NCBI RefSeq assembly: GCF_013415485.1
Contig: NZ_JACBXS010000009.1
Span: 1 to 64,000 of the forward strand
Reading direction: 5' to 3'
Source of the DNA: Rhabdonatronobacter sediminivivens
Lineage (GTDB): Bacteria > Pseudomonadota > Alphaproteobacteria > Rhodobacterales > Rhodobacteraceae
Length of the DNA stretch: 64,000 nucleotides
The position numbers and the translations under genes were made by a program. The notes under the pieces are model-generated. The model saw only the letters and a program-made list of their open reading frames with translations. It had not been told where the DNA came from and searched no databases. Shown here piece by piece: positions 36,868 to 46,105 of the stretch. Each line of letters begins with the position of its first letter. Position 1 is the stretch's first letter.

Positions 36868-37601
36868 AGCTGCGTCTGATCAACCCCAATTCCACCGACG
36901 CCATGACGCAGCAGATCGCGCGCAGCGCCCGTGCGGTGGCCCATCCAGGCAGCAGCATCTCGGCGCTGACATTGAGCGGCACGCCGGTCAGCATCGAAGG
37001 CTACCACGACGAAGCCGTCTGCGTGCCGCCGCTACTGGAGGCCATCCGCGCGGGTGAGGCCGAGGGCATGGACGCGCATGTCATCGCCTGTTTCGACGAT
37101 GTGGGGCTAGCCGCCGCGCGCGAGGTCGCAGGCGGGCCGGTGCTGGGGCTGTGCCAGGCCTCGGTGCAGGTGGCCATGATGATCTCCAAACGGTTCAGCG
37201 TCGTGACCTCGCTGGACCGGTCGGTGCCTATCATCGAGGATCTGGTGGAAGACTATGGCGCCGGGCGGGCCTGCCGCCGGGTGCGCGCCGTGGACCTGCC
37301 GGTGCTGGCCTTCGAGGCCGATGCCGCCCTGTCCCGCGCGCGACTGAAAGAGGAAGTCACCCGCGCCCGGGATCAGGACAAGGTGGATGCCGTAGTGCTG
37401 GGCTGTGCGGGCATGTCGGATTTCTGCCGCGCGCTGGAAGAGAGCCTGCAGATCCGGGTGATCGACGGGGTGCAGGCGGCGGTCAAGCTGGCCGAGGCCC
37501 TGGTCGGTGGCGGCTTCCGCACCGCCAAGACCGGCGCCTATGCGTATCCACGCCTGAAATCCGCAGATATGGCACCAGCGCGGGTTTCCGAAAGCGGCTG
37601 A
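36864..37601 (+). CDS. Aspartate/glutamate/hydantoin racemase family protein
   Basis: A 245-aa enzyme of the Asp/Glu racemase superfamily, closest in pattern to hydantoin racemase (HyuE). The opening MKLRLINPNSTDAMT, the first catalytic Cys in ACFDDVGL and the second in VVLGCAGMSDF are clear. KRFSVVTSLDRSVPIIEDL is also typical. Hydantoin racemases convert D- and L-5-substituted hydantoins. The two amidohydrolases and the peptide-type ABC transporter nearby fit uptake and opening of a cyclic amide, though no hydantoinase as such is recognised. Confidence 0.75.
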   Translation: MKLRLINPNSTDAMTQQIARSARAVAHPGSSISALTLSGTPVSIEGYHDEAVCVPPLLEAIRAGEAEGMDAHVIACFDDVGLAAAREVAGGPVLGLCQASVQVAMMISKRFSVVTSLDRSVPIIEDLVEDYGAGRACRRVRAVDLPVLAFEADAALSRARLKEEVTRARDQDKVDAVVLGCAGMSDFCRALEESLQIRVIDGVQAAVKLAEALVGGGFRTAKTGAYAYPRLKSADMAPARVSESG

Positions 37602-37678
37602 GCCCCCATTCCCCAAGCCGATGCAGAAGCGCCCCCGAGCCGCGCCCACCCGCCCACCCTGCGCGCCTGCGGCGGGCG

Positions 37679-37706
37679 CTGACTGCTGCGCAGGCGCAGC
37701 AGTCAG
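37679..37706. terminator. Hairpin between convergent genes
   Basis: Perfect 11-bp stem CTGACTGCTGC / GCAGCAGTCAG with a 6-base loop, between the racemase gene and the end of the ABC operon. It can serve both directions. Nothing else was found in the 230-base gap. Confidence 0.5.
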
Positions 37707-37831
37707 GATAGGGGTTGGCGCCACACAACATGTTTGCAGGGAGAGGTGGCCAGACCTGTCGATGCAGCGGTGCGATGTCTGCCGGTATGGCGCCGAGCGG
37801 GCGCGCGGGCACGGCGGCCACACCGCACGGA

Positions 37832-38824
37832 TCAGGCCGACAGGGCGGGAATGCCGTTGCGCTCCAGCATTTCGGCCACGCGGTGGCAGGCCACGCGGCG
37901 GCCTTCGCCGGCCTCGAGCACCTGCGGCACCTCGGCCCGGCAGCGGTCATCGGCCTGGGGGCAGCGGGGATGAAAGGTGCAGCCTGGCGGCGGGTTGAGG
38001 GGGCTGGGCACCTCGCCCGTGGCGGGGGCAACCTCGGGGCGCGGGGCCTCGATATCGGGGATCGTTTCCAGCAGCAGTTGCGTATACGGGTGCAGGGGGT
38101 GGTCGAACAGGGCCTCGGTGTCGGCCTCTTCCACAATCCGGCCCAGATACATGACGGCGATCCGGTCGGACATGTGGCGCACCACGCTCAGGTCATGGCT
38201 GATGAACAGATAGGTCAGGCCGAACTCATCCTGCAGACTGCGCATGAGGTTCAGTATCTGCGCCTGCACCGACACATCCAGCGCGGATGTCGGTTCATCG
38301 CAGACCAGGAACTTCGGCTCTCCGGCCAGGGCACGCGCGATGGAGATGCGCTGGCGCTGCCCGCCCGAGAACTCATGCGGGAATTTCTCGGCATCGCGGG
38401 GCGACAGGCCGACGATCCCCAGCAGCTCGTCCACCCGGGCGCGGGTCGCGGCCTCGCCCGCGCGCAGGCCCAGCTCGCGGATCGGTTCGGCGATGATGTC
38501 GCGCACCCGCCAGCGCGGGTTCAGGCTGGCATAGGGGTCCTGAAAGATCATATGCGCCTGGATCCGATGGCCGCTGTCGCCCAGGCTGAAGTCGATCTGC
38601 CCGGCGCTGGGACGGTAAAGCCCGGTCACCAGCCGCGCGACCGTGGATTTGCCGCAGCCGGATTCGCCCACCAATGACAGGCACCCCCCCAGAGGCACCG
38701 AAAAGCTGATATCATCCACCGCGCGCAGGAGCGTCCGCGGCTTGCGTTCGATGATCCGGTTGAGCAGCGGGGCCGAGACATCGAACACGCGCGAGAGATT
38801 GCGCACCACAAGCGCCTGTTTCAT
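37832..38824 (-). CDS. Oligopeptide/dipeptide-type ABC transporter ATPase (OppF/DppF-like)
   Basis: A 330-aa ATPase of the peptide/nickel/opine importer class. Walker A GESGCGKST, the Q-loop region HMIFQDPYASLNPRW, signature FSGGQRQRISIARAL and Walker B FLVCDEPTSALDVSVQAQ are intact. The C-terminal oligo-peptide domain has the Cys cluster CTFHPRCPQADDRC, which in this family can hold an iron-sulfur cluster. It is the last gene of the seven-gene operon and overlaps the OppD-like gene by 4 bases. The two ATPases would form a heterodimer on the inner face of the membrane. Confidence 0.88.
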   Translation of the reverse strand: MKQALVVRNLSRVFDVSAPLLNRIIERKPRTLLRAVDDISFSVPLGGCLSLVGESGCGKSTVARLVTGLYRPSAGQIDFSLGDSGHRIQAHMIFQDPYASLNPRWRVRDIIAEPIRELGLRAGEAATRARVDELLGIVGLSPRDAEKFPHEFSGGQRQRISIARALAGEPKFLVCDEPTSALDVSVQAQILNLMRSLQDEFGLTYLFISHDLSVVRHMSDRIAVMYLGRIVEEADTEALFDHPLHPYTQLLLETIPDIEAPRPEVAPATGEVPSPLNPPPGCTFHPRCPQADDRCRAEVPQVLEAGEGRRVACHRVAEMLERNGIPALSA

Positions 38825-39840
38825 GTCACACCTCCGGCATTCATCCAGCAGGCGACGATGCCCGTGGGGGTGGCGGTCAGTTCGGGGCGGTCAACCCGGC
38901 AGCGCGGACCGGCATCGGGGCAGCGGGGGTTGAAGGCGCAGCCCGGCGGGATTGCATCCAGCCGCGGCATGGAACCATCGATCTGGGTCAGGCGCGGAAC
39001 CCGCTTGCGCAGCGCCGGGATCGCCCCGATCAGCCCGCGGGTATAGGGGTGGCGGGGCTGGCGCAGGACCTCCTGCACCGGGGCAAGTTCGATCAGCCGC
39101 CCCGCATACATCACTGCGATCCGGTCGGCGGTCTGGGCGATCACGCCCATGTCATGGGTCACCAGCAGCATCGCCACGCCGGTTTCATCGCACAGGCGGC
39201 GCAGGAGTGACATGATCTGCGCCTGGATCGACACATCCAGCGCGGTGGTCGGCTCATCGGCGATGATCAGCCGCGGCTGCGCCGCCAACGCCAATGCGAT
39301 CACCACCCGCTGGCGCATCCCGCCGGAAAACTGGTGCGGGTAGTGGTTCACTCGTTCATCGGGCGATGGGATGCCGACCCGGCGCAAAAGGTCGCGCGCC
39401 TGGTCCATTGCCTCGCGCCGGGAGGCGCCCAGATGCACGCGGATGGTTTCGGCGATCTGGTGGCCCACGGTGAACAGCGGGTTGAGGCTGGTCAGCGGAT
39501 CCTGGAAGATGGCGCCGATCTGCTTGCCGCGCAGGCGTTCCATCTGCGATTCCGGCAGTTGGTCAATGCGCGCCCCCAGCAAATGCACCTCGCCGCCCGA
39601 GATATGGCCCGGGGGTTCCAGCAGGCGCTGGACGGCCAGGCCGGTCATGGACTTGCCCGCCCCGGATTCGCCGACCATGCCCAGGATCTCACCCGGGGCC
39701 AGATCGAAGCTGATGTCATCAAGCGCCTTGAGCACCCCGCGCCGCCCGGGAAAGGAGACGCTGAGGTTGCGCACGCTCAGGACCGGCTCAGCGGTCGGTG
39801 ACGCGGTGGCCACGGCTTCGGCAGGGGCAGTGTCAGGCAT
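38821..39840 (-). CDS. Oligopeptide/dipeptide-type ABC transporter ATPase (OppD/DppD-like)
   Basis: A 339-aa partner ATPase. Walker A GESGAGKSM, FQDPLTSLNPLFTVG, signature FSGGMRQRVVIALAL and Walker B LIIADEPTTALDVSIQAQ are visible. The C-terminal extension has CAFNPRCPDAGPRCRVDRPEL with the same Cys arrangement as its partner. A Pro/Ala-rich leader of about 20 residues precedes the fold. It overlaps the amidohydrolase upstream by 8 bases. The fact that hydrolase genes separate permeases from ATPases within one operon indicates that the transported compound is the hydrolase substrate. Confidence 0.88.
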   Translation of the reverse strand: MPDTAPAEAVATASPTAEPVLSVRNLSVSFPGRRGVLKALDDISFDLAPGEILGMVGESGAGKSMTGLAVQRLLEPPGHISGGEVHLLGARIDQLPESQMERLRGKQIGAIFQDPLTSLNPLFTVGHQIAETIRVHLGASRREAMDQARDLLRRVGIPSPDERVNHYPHQFSGGMRQRVVIALALAAQPRLIIADEPTTALDVSIQAQIMSLLRRLCDETGVAMLLVTHDMGVIAQTADRIAVMYAGRLIELAPVQEVLRQPRHPYTRGLIGAIPALRKRVPRLTQIDGSMPRLDAIPPGCAFNPRCPDAGPRCRVDRPELTATPTGIVACWMNAGGVT

Positions 39841-41317
39841 CGCGCAGGTCCTCCATGGGAAAGCTGGGCGGAAAGATGTCGGTCACCGGCGGGTGGTCCC
39901 AGGTCCGGTCCGGGTAGCGGGCGACCAGCCGGTCGAATTGACCCTGCGCCTGTGCGCGGGCGGTGTCATCAAGCCCCGCCACGGCGCCGTCGCGCATGGA
40001 CAGGCGCCCGTCCACGAACACCGCGCGGGTGACGCGCCCGCTGGCGCCCAGCACCAGCGATTGCACCGGGTCGATGGTCGGGGTGATGCCCTGATCCAGA
40101 TCGAACACGGCGATATCGGCGCAGGCGCCGGGTTCCAGCCGTCCCAGGTCATTGCGCCCCAGCGCGCGGGCGCCGCTGGTGGTGGCCAGATCGAACATCT
40201 CTGCAGCGCTCAGCGCGCCGGGGTCGCCGGTGACGATCCGCCCCACCATCTGCCCCACGGCAAGGTTCAGCAGCATGTCCGGCGGTGCGGTATCGGTGCC
40301 CATGGCCACGTTGATCCCCTGCGCGCGCGCGGCCCGCACATCCAGCGTGCCCCCGCCCCGCGCCGAGACCAGCGGACAATGCACGATATGCACCCCATGT
40401 TCGGCATAGAGCGCCAGATCGCCCGCATCGGCCCTGGTGGCGTGCGGCGCCAGCAGGCGCGGCGAGAGCACACCCAGTTCGGCCAGCCAGCGCGGCGCGG
40501 TGGTGCCGTGCAGCGCCTGCACGGTGTCCACCTCCATCGCCCCTTGCGCGCAGTGCAGGCGGACGGGGCAGTCCAGTCGCTCGGCCTCGGTCATGGTGCG
40601 CTGAAGCAGCGCGGCGGTGCAGGTTTCCACCCGGTCCGGCGCCAGCAGACCCCGGATCAGCCCGCCATGGGTCATGTCATGGGTTTCCACAAAACGCACC
40701 GCATCGGCCAGCCCGTCCATGCCGCGCGCCGCGTCAAAGCGTGGCTCCATCCGGCCCGGGGCGGTCAGGACCATGCCCCCGGCGCGATAGGCCGGGCCAA
40801 GATAGACACGCAGGCCCAGCTCGGCCGCAGCTTCGGCGGCGGCGTCGAATTCGGCCACCGTTTCCCCCCATTCGCGGTAAAAGAGCGAGGCGATCGGCGC
40901 GGCCGTGGTGATCCCGTTGCGCAAGAGTTCGGCAAAGGCGAAGCGCTTCTGAAAGGCCAGTTCCTCGGGCGAATACATCTCATAGGGGCCGCGCTGGACA
41001 TAGCTTTCGGGCCAGACGCGGCCCTTGGCCCAGGCGGGGTGGTTGTCCACACCCAGGATGGTGGTGTCGAGGTCCGACAGCGCATCAAGGTCGATGAACC
41101 CGGGGCTGATCAGCGCGTGGCCGAAGTCGATGCGGCGCATGGCCTCGCCCCGCCCGGCGGGGACGGCGTTGATGATGCGGGCGCCGTCGATCACCACCTC
41201 GGCGCCGCGCAGCAGGCAGTGGCCGCCGTTGCGCCAGGCCAGCACCCAGTCGGCGGTCAGCGCGGTGGGGCCTTCGGGGCGGGCGCCCAGGCGCAGGATG
41301 TCCAGCCCATCGGTCAT
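39833..41317 (-). CDS. Amidohydrolase/chlorohydrolase family protein lacking HxH
   Basis: A 494-aa protein of the amidohydrolase superfamily, similar to deaminase/chlorohydrolase (ATZ/TRZ) types. The ATG at 41317 overlaps the upstream gene by 4 bases; a frame to 41599 is open but reads into that gene. Metal and active-site regions later in the barrel are present: VRLHCAQGAMEVD, LLAPHATRAD, VHCPLVSARGG and MGTDTAPPDMLLN. The usual PGFID-x-H-x-H at strand 1 is replaced by PGFIDLDALSDLDTTIL, so one metal pair is missing. The subgroup with this Asp-rich substitution is known in other proteobacteria, but its chemistry is not clear to me. The substrate is unknown. Confidence 0.75.
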   Translation of the reverse strand: MTDGLDILRLGARPEGPTALTADWVLAWRNGGHCLLRGAEVVIDGARIINAVPAGRGEAMRRIDFGHALISPGFIDLDALSDLDTTILGVDNHPAWAKGRVWPESYVQRGPYEMYSPEELAFQKRFAFAELLRNGITTAAPIASLFYREWGETVAEFDAAAEAAAELGLRVYLGPAYRAGGMVLTAPGRMEPRFDAARGMDGLADAVRFVETHDMTHGGLIRGLLAPDRVETCTAALLQRTMTEAERLDCPVRLHCAQGAMEVDTVQALHGTTAPRWLAELGVLSPRLLAPHATRADAGDLALYAEHGVHIVHCPLVSARGGGTLDVRAARAQGINVAMGTDTAPPDMLLNLAVGQMVGRIVTGDPGALSAAEMFDLATTSGARALGRNDLGRLEPGACADIAVFDLDQGITPTIDPVQSLVLGASGRVTRAVFVDGRLSMRDGAVAGLDDTARAQAQGQFDRLVARYPDRTWDHPPVTDIFPPSFPMEDLRDA

Positions 41318-42516
41318 GGGATGTCCCGCAACGGCGCGCCGTTCCGCGCCACCACGGCGCCGCCCTTGACCACCAGCGGGCGCGGGGCGCAAAGGGTCAG
41401 CGCCTCGGCCGGGCAGGAGCCCGCCAGCAACACCAGATCGCCGGGCGCGCCGGGGTCCAGCCCATGCCCCTTGCGCCCGATGGCCCCTGCCCCGCCCGGG
41501 CCGATCACATCCAGCAGCACCTCCAGTTCGGCATCGGTGCGAAAGCCGTTTTTCATGCCCAGGATCTGCGCGCGGTGCAGCATGTCGGGCAGGCCCCACG
41601 GCCCCCAGGTATCGCGGATACCGTCACAGCCCGCGCCAACCCGCACGCCCGCCGCGCGCAGCGCCCGCAGCGCCGGCACACTGGCCGAGGGTGAGCCCGT
41701 GGTCATCACCGCCACCCCTTCGCGGGCCAGATCGGCCATCAGCGCGGCTGCGCGGCTTTCAGGCAGGCTGCCCAGGCAGAAGGCATGGCTGATCGCCACC
41801 TGCCCCTGCATGGCATGGGCGCGGGTGCGCTCCAGGATCATCTCCATGGAAAACGCGCCCATCTCACCGGGTTCGTGCAGGTGGATATCGATGGGCTTGC
41901 CGTGTTTTTCGGCCAGCGCAAACAGCGCATCCAGTTGCCCCTTCGGGTCCCGGTCGATGGCGCAGGGGTCCAGCCCGCCGACGATATCGGCGCCGGACGC
42001 CAGCACCGTGTCCATCAGGTCCAGCGTGCCGGGGCGCACCATCAGCCCCGATTGCGGAAAGGCCACGATTTCGATCTCGATCATCCCCGCCAGCGCCGCG
42101 CGGGTGGCCTGCAGCCCGTCGAACAGGCTGCGCCCATGGTCGGTGTCCACATCCACATGGCTGCGGATGATCCTGGTCCCGCTGGCCACCAGATGCAGCG
42201 CATGGCGCATGGACTGGCGGTGCACCTCCAGCCCGATCCGGTTGCGGTCATTGCGTTCGTTGTCGATCAGGTTCTGCAGCGGCCCGCCCTTGCGGTCGGC
42301 ATACCAGTCCATGCCCCAGACGGTCTTGTCCAGATGGGTATGGGCCTCGATGAACCCGGGCCAGGCGATGGCGCCGCGGGCATCCTCGACCGGCACGCCG
42401 GGGGCGTCCAGCCCCGGGGCCAGTTCGGCGATGGTGCCGCCGCGGATCAGCAGATCGCAGGCGGGGCCGCCCATGGGGCGCAGGTTGCGCAGCAGAAGAT
42501 CACTCAAGGGTATCAC
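41314..42516 (-). CDS. Cytosine deaminase-like amidohydrolase
   Basis: A 400-aa metal hydrolase closest to the CodA cytosine deaminase group. It has FIEAHTHLDKT (His-x-His plus Leu-Asp-Lys, typical of CodA), IRSHVDVDTDHGRSL, IDIHLHEPGEMG, ISHAFCLGSLPE and the late GCDGIRDTWGPWG with the catalytic Asp. It probably deaminates or hydrolyses a cyclic N-containing compound in the cytoplasm. True cytosine deaminase activity is uncertain, because this group includes isoguanine, creatinine-related and other enzymes. It overlaps oppC upstream and the second amidohydrolase downstream by 4 bases each. Confidence 0.78.
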   Translation of the reverse strand: MIPLSDLLLRNLRPMGGPACDLLIRGGTIAELAPGLDAPGVPVEDARGAIAWPGFIEAHTHLDKTVWGMDWYADRKGGPLQNLIDNERNDRNRIGLEVHRQSMRHALHLVASGTRIIRSHVDVDTDHGRSLFDGLQATRAALAGMIEIEIVAFPQSGLMVRPGTLDLMDTVLASGADIVGGLDPCAIDRDPKGQLDALFALAEKHGKPIDIHLHEPGEMGAFSMEMILERTRAHAMQGQVAISHAFCLGSLPESRAAALMADLAREGVAVMTTGSPSASVPALRALRAAGVRVGAGCDGIRDTWGPWGLPDMLHRAQILGMKNGFRTDAELEVLLDVIGPGGAGAIGRKGHGLDPGAPGDLVLLAGSCPAEALTLCAPRPLVVKGGAVVARNGAPLRDIP

Positions 42517-43463
42517 CTCAGTTTCGGGTTCAGGGCATCGCGCAGCCAGTCACCTACCAGATTGATGGAGACCACCAGCAGCGACAGTTGCAGCACCGGG
42601 AACAGCACGATCCACCACTGCCCGGAGAACAGGTAGTTGTTGCCGATGCGGATCAGCGTGCCCAGGCTGGGCAGGCTGGCGGGCATCCCCACGCCCAGAA
42701 AGGACAGGGTGGCCTCGGCCAGGATGGCCATGCCGAAGCTGAGCGTGGCCGCCACCAGAACCGGGGTCATGGTATTGGGCAGGATATGGCGCAGCATGAT
42801 CCGGCGCGGGCTGACCCGCAACAGGCGCGCGGCTTCGACATATTCCTTGCGCCGCTCCACGCTGGTCTGCGCGCGCACGATCCGCGCATACTGGACCCAG
42901 TTGCTGAGCGTGATGGCAAAGACAATCACCCCGGCGGCCCCCAATGCCCGCCATTCCGGCGGCAACATGCCCATGGCCACCGCACTGGCCAGGATGGCCA
43001 GCAGGATCGTGGGAATGGACAGCAGCACATCGGCGAAGCGCATCAGCACATTGTCGATGATCCCGCCGAAGAACCCCGCCGCCAGCCCCACGATCACCCC
43101 GATTGCCAGCGAGAACACCACCGCGAAGACCGCGATCAGGATCGACGTGCGCGAGCCATAGAGGATGCCTGAGAGCACATCGCGCCCCTGAATGTCCGTG
43201 CCCAGAACGAACGGCCAGCGCCCGCCCTCCTGCCAGATTGGCGGGATGCGGGCGTTCATCAGTTGCAGCTCGGCCGAGTCATAGACGTTTTGTGGCGCGA
43301 TCAGCGGCGCAGCAAAGGCCGTGACGATCAGGAACACCAGCAGGCAGGCCCCCACCACCGCGCCCCGATGCGTGACGAAGGAATGCCACAGATCGCTGTC
43401 GCGCATCCGCGCCAGCTGCGAGGGCTTTGCCACAGGGGTCTGTTGATCCGCTTGCAGGGTCAT
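42513..43463 (-). CDS. Peptide-type ABC transporter permease (OppC/DppC-like)
   Basis: A 316-aa inner-membrane permease with six predicted helices. The N-terminal helix follows a cytoplasmic leader (HRGAVVGACLLVFLIVTAFAAPLIAPQNVYD). The EAA-type loop that docks the ATPase is EAARLLRVSPRRIMLRHILPNTMTPVLVAATL, and GTDIQGRDVLSGILYGSRTSILIAV is typical of DppC. It pairs with the OppB-like permease 13 bases upstream. Confidence 0.88.
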   Translation of the reverse strand: MTLQADQQTPVAKPSQLARMRDSDLWHSFVTHRGAVVGACLLVFLIVTAFAAPLIAPQNVYDSAELQLMNARIPPIWQEGGRWPFVLGTDIQGRDVLSGILYGSRTSILIAVFAVVFSLAIGVIVGLAAGFFGGIIDNVLMRFADVLLSIPTILLAILASAVAMGMLPPEWRALGAAGVIVFAITLSNWVQYARIVRAQTSVERRKEYVEAARLLRVSPRRIMLRHILPNTMTPVLVAATLSFGMAILAEATLSFLGVGMPASLPSLGTLIRIGNNYLFSGQWWIVLFPVLQLSLLVVSINLVGDWLRDALNPKLR

Positions 43464-43476
43464 CGTGCAGCCTCCT

Positions 43477-44448
43477 TCAGACCTTTTCCTGACGCAGGCG
43501 CGGGTCGATCACCGCATAGATGATATCGACCAGCGTGTTCAGGGTGACGAAAATGGCAGAGATGATGACCAGATACGCGGCCATGATGGGGAAATCGAGG
43601 TTCAGCACCGCCTGGATGAACAGCAGCCCCATGCCCGGCCACTGGAATACCGTTTCGGTGACCAGCGCAAAGGCGATCAGCGTGCCGAAATTCATCGCCG
43701 TGAGCGTGGCCACCGGCATCAGGCAGTTGCGCAGCGCGTGGCGGTAATGGATGATCCGGCGCGGCACACCCCGGGCGCGGGCAAATTTCACGAAATCCGA
43801 GCGCAACACCTCCAGCATCTCGGCCCGCACGATCCGCATCACCAGCGTGATTTCATAGAGCGCCAGCGCGATGGCGGGCAGGATGATGGCATTGCGCCCC
43901 GAAGGCGTCAGCAACCCGGTGGTCCACCAGCCAAGGGCCACGGTCTCCCCCCGCCCGAAACCCGGCGCCCAGCCCAGCCAGACCGAAAACACCAGGATCA
44001 GCAGGATGGCGATCACGAAACTGGGCAGCGACACGCCAAAGATACTGAGAAACTGCAGCCCTTCGGAAAACCACTTGCCCCGGTGAATGGCGGTGATCAC
44101 CCCCAGCGGGATGCCCACGATCAGCGACAGCATGGAGGCAATGAACACCAGCTCCAGCGTGGCCGGAAGGCGGCTGGCGATCAGCGACATCACATCGCGC
44201 TGGGTCTGGTAGGAAATGCCGAATTCACCCTGCGCGGCATTGATCACAAAGGTGAAATACTGAACCAGAAAGGGCTGATCCAGACCCAGGCGTTCGCGCA
44301 GCGCGTCCCGGTCGGCCTGGGTGGCCTGTTCGTTGACCATCATTTCGACAGGGTCGCCCGCGACCGCGAAGATCAGAAAGGCCAGGAAGGCCACGGCCAG
44401 CATCACCAGGATGGCGCTGCCGATGCGTTTGATCAGAAAGGCAAGCAT
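43477..44448 (-). CDS. Peptide-type ABC transporter permease (OppB/DppB-like)
   Basis: A 323-aa inner-membrane permease. It opens MLAFLIKRIGSAILVMLAVAFLAFLIF, as DppB proteins do, has the DALRERLGLDQPFLVQYFTFV periplasmic stretch, and the EAA loop DFVKFARARGVPRRIIHYRHALRNCLMP. About six helices are present. It follows the binding-protein gene after 91 bases. Confidence 0.88.
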   Translation of the reverse strand: MLAFLIKRIGSAILVMLAVAFLAFLIFAVAGDPVEMMVNEQATQADRDALRERLGLDQPFLVQYFTFVINAAQGEFGISYQTQRDVMSLIASRLPATLELVFIASMLSLIVGIPLGVITAIHRGKWFSEGLQFLSIFGVSLPSFVIAILLILVFSVWLGWAPGFGRGETVALGWWTTGLLTPSGRNAIILPAIALALYEITLVMRIVRAEMLEVLRSDFVKFARARGVPRRIIHYRHALRNCLMPVATLTAMNFGTLIAFALVTETVFQWPGMGLLFIQAVLNLDFPIMAAYLVIISAIFVTLNTLVDIIYAVIDPRLRQEKV

Positions 44449-44539
44449 GGGGTGGCTCCGGCTGGGGGGGCCTGCCCGGCCAGAACCCGGGCAGGATATC
44501 GGCGGGCCGCCGCGGGCAGGCCGCGGCGGCTTGGCCTGT

Positions 44540-46105
44540 TTACTCGGCCACGCGGGTCATCCAGTGGCGCGGCTTGTTGTCGCCTTGCTGCAGCACATCG
44601 ACCACCCGGTCCGACGCCGCCCAGGCCATGGGCTGTTCATGCAGCGGCGCAAAGATCAGCTCATCCCTGGCAATCTGCAGCGCCTCGGTCTGCATGCCGA
44701 TCCGCGTGTCATAGTCCAGCTCGGTCGCGGCCGACTGGATCAGCGCGTCGATCTCAGGATAGGACCAGGCACCCCAGTTGAACACCCCGGAGTTGCCTTC
44801 GTTGCTGTGCAGCACCTGGATCAGGATCGAATAGCTGTCCAGCATCGGCAGGTTCGCCCAGCCGAAGCTCCAGACATCCGCCGAACCCGATGTCCGTTTC
44901 GGCGTCTGCTGGGCGCGTTCGGCAATATCCAGCGAAGCATCGAACCCGGCGCGGTTGAGCATGGGGATCAACGCGTTGCACAGCTCTTCCTCGTTCACAT
45001 AACCGTTGTTCATGCAGTTGAGGGTGAAGCTGAAGCCCGTGGCGCCGGCCTCCTCCAGCAGGGCGGCGGCGGCGTCAGGATCAAAGGCGTAGGGCTGATC
45101 CATCTCTTCGGTATAGCCGGGGATGTCGGGGGCAACCAGCGCGCCGGTGACCCGCGAATTGCCTTGCATGATCACGTCACGGATGGATTCGGCATCGATG
45201 GAATGGGCAAAGGCCTGGCGCACGCGCAGGTCGTTGAACATGTTCTCCTGCCCGTTCGACAGCGTCTCGCGCCGGTTGAAGCCGAACATCACCGTGCGCA
45301 GATCCTGCGTGACCACCGGGTTTACCCCTGGCGCAGCCTCCAGCCGCATCAGATCCTGCAGCGGGGCGTTTTCGGTGAAATCGATGCTGCCGGACAGAAG
45401 CGCCGCCACCCGCGTCGCGGCCGAGCTGATGGGCGTGAATTCGATCCCGGTCAGATTGTGCTGCGCCTCATCCCACCAGTCCTCGTTGACCACCAGCGTC
45501 ACATTGCTGTCGGGCACCCATTCGACCACGCTGAACGGGCCGGTGCCATTGGCGTTGAAGGTCGGATACCCTTCGACCCCGGCGCCGACATCGGTGGGCT
45601 CCATCGCGTCATTGTCGATCAGCCATTGGGCGTTGAAGATATGGATGTTGGTCAGATCGTTCAGCAGCAGCGGATAGCCGGCGTCAACGGTCATTTCGAT
45701 GGTGTGATCGTCGATCACCTCGGCCGACTGGAACGCCGGCAGGTTGCCGCGCAGAGGGGAATTGGGGTGGCTGACCCGGGCCAGCGACGCGGCGACATCC
45801 TCGGCGGTGAAGGGCGCGCCATTGTGGAAGGTCACGCCCTCACGCAGGGTAAAGCGCCAGGTGGTGTCATCCACGATTTCCCAGTCCGTGGCCAGCGCAG
45901 GCACGATGTTGAAATCGGGGTCGTAGCGCACCAGACCGTCATAGACGTGATCCAGAAAGCCGATGGTGAAGGAATCACCATAGGAATACGAATCCAGCGA
46001 TACGATATCCCGCGCCGCGCCCCAGCGCAGCACTTCAGCCGAAGCCGAGGTCGCCAGGAGCCCCAGCGCGACCCCGCCTAGCAGTGATTTTTTCAAGGTT
46101 TTCAT
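44540..46105 (-). CDS. Periplasmic substrate-binding protein, peptide/opine ABC family (SBP_bac_5)
   Basis: A 521-aa family 5 solute-binding protein. The start at 46105 gives MKTLKKSLLGGVALGLLATSASA, a clean signal peptide, with GGAAAGG upstream. Family marks: LRWGAARDIVSLDSYSYGDSFTIGFLDHVYDGLVRYD, WRFTLREGVTFHNGAPFTAEDVAASLARV and GTGPFSVVEWVPDSNVTLV. It captures the substrate and hands it to the permease pair. Genes of this family carry peptides but also opines, glutathione and other small amides. Given the embedded amidohydrolases the cargo here is more likely a cyclic or modified nitrogen compound than a peptide. Confidence 0.88.
   Translation of the reverse strand: MKTLKKSLLGGVALGLLATSASAEVLRWGAARDIVSLDSYSYGDSFTIGFLDHVYDGLVRYDPDFNIVPALATDWEIVDDTTWRFTLREGVTFHNGAPFTAEDVAASLARVSHPNSPLRGNLPAFQSAEVIDDHTIEMTVDAGYPLLLNDLTNIHIFNAQWLIDNDAMEPTDVGAGVEGYPTFNANGTGPFSVVEWVPDSNVTLVVNEDWWDEAQHNLTGIEFTPISSAATRVAALLSGSIDFTENAPLQDLMRLEAAPGVNPVVTQDLRTVMFGFNRRETLSNGQENMFNDLRVRQAFAHSIDAESIRDVIMQGNSRVTGALVAPDIPGYTEEMDQPYAFDPDAAAALLEEAGATGFSFTLNCMNNGYVNEEELCNALIPMLNRAGFDASLDIAERAQQTPKRTSGSADVWSFGWANLPMLDSYSILIQVLHSNEGNSGVFNWGAWSYPEIDALIQSAATELDYDTRIGMQTEALQIARDELIFAPLHEQPMAWAASDRVVDVLQQGDNKPRHWMTRVAE

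Noticed and set aside
37621-37998. An open + strand frame after the racemase gene.
   Set aside because: It runs over the terminator-like hairpin and into the antisense of the OppF-like gene, with no RBS or recognisable protein.
39371-42565. An open + strand frame of about 1060 codons across the ABC/amidohydrolase operon.
   Set aside because: It is antisense to well-recognised ATPase and hydrolase genes and has no recognisable fold.
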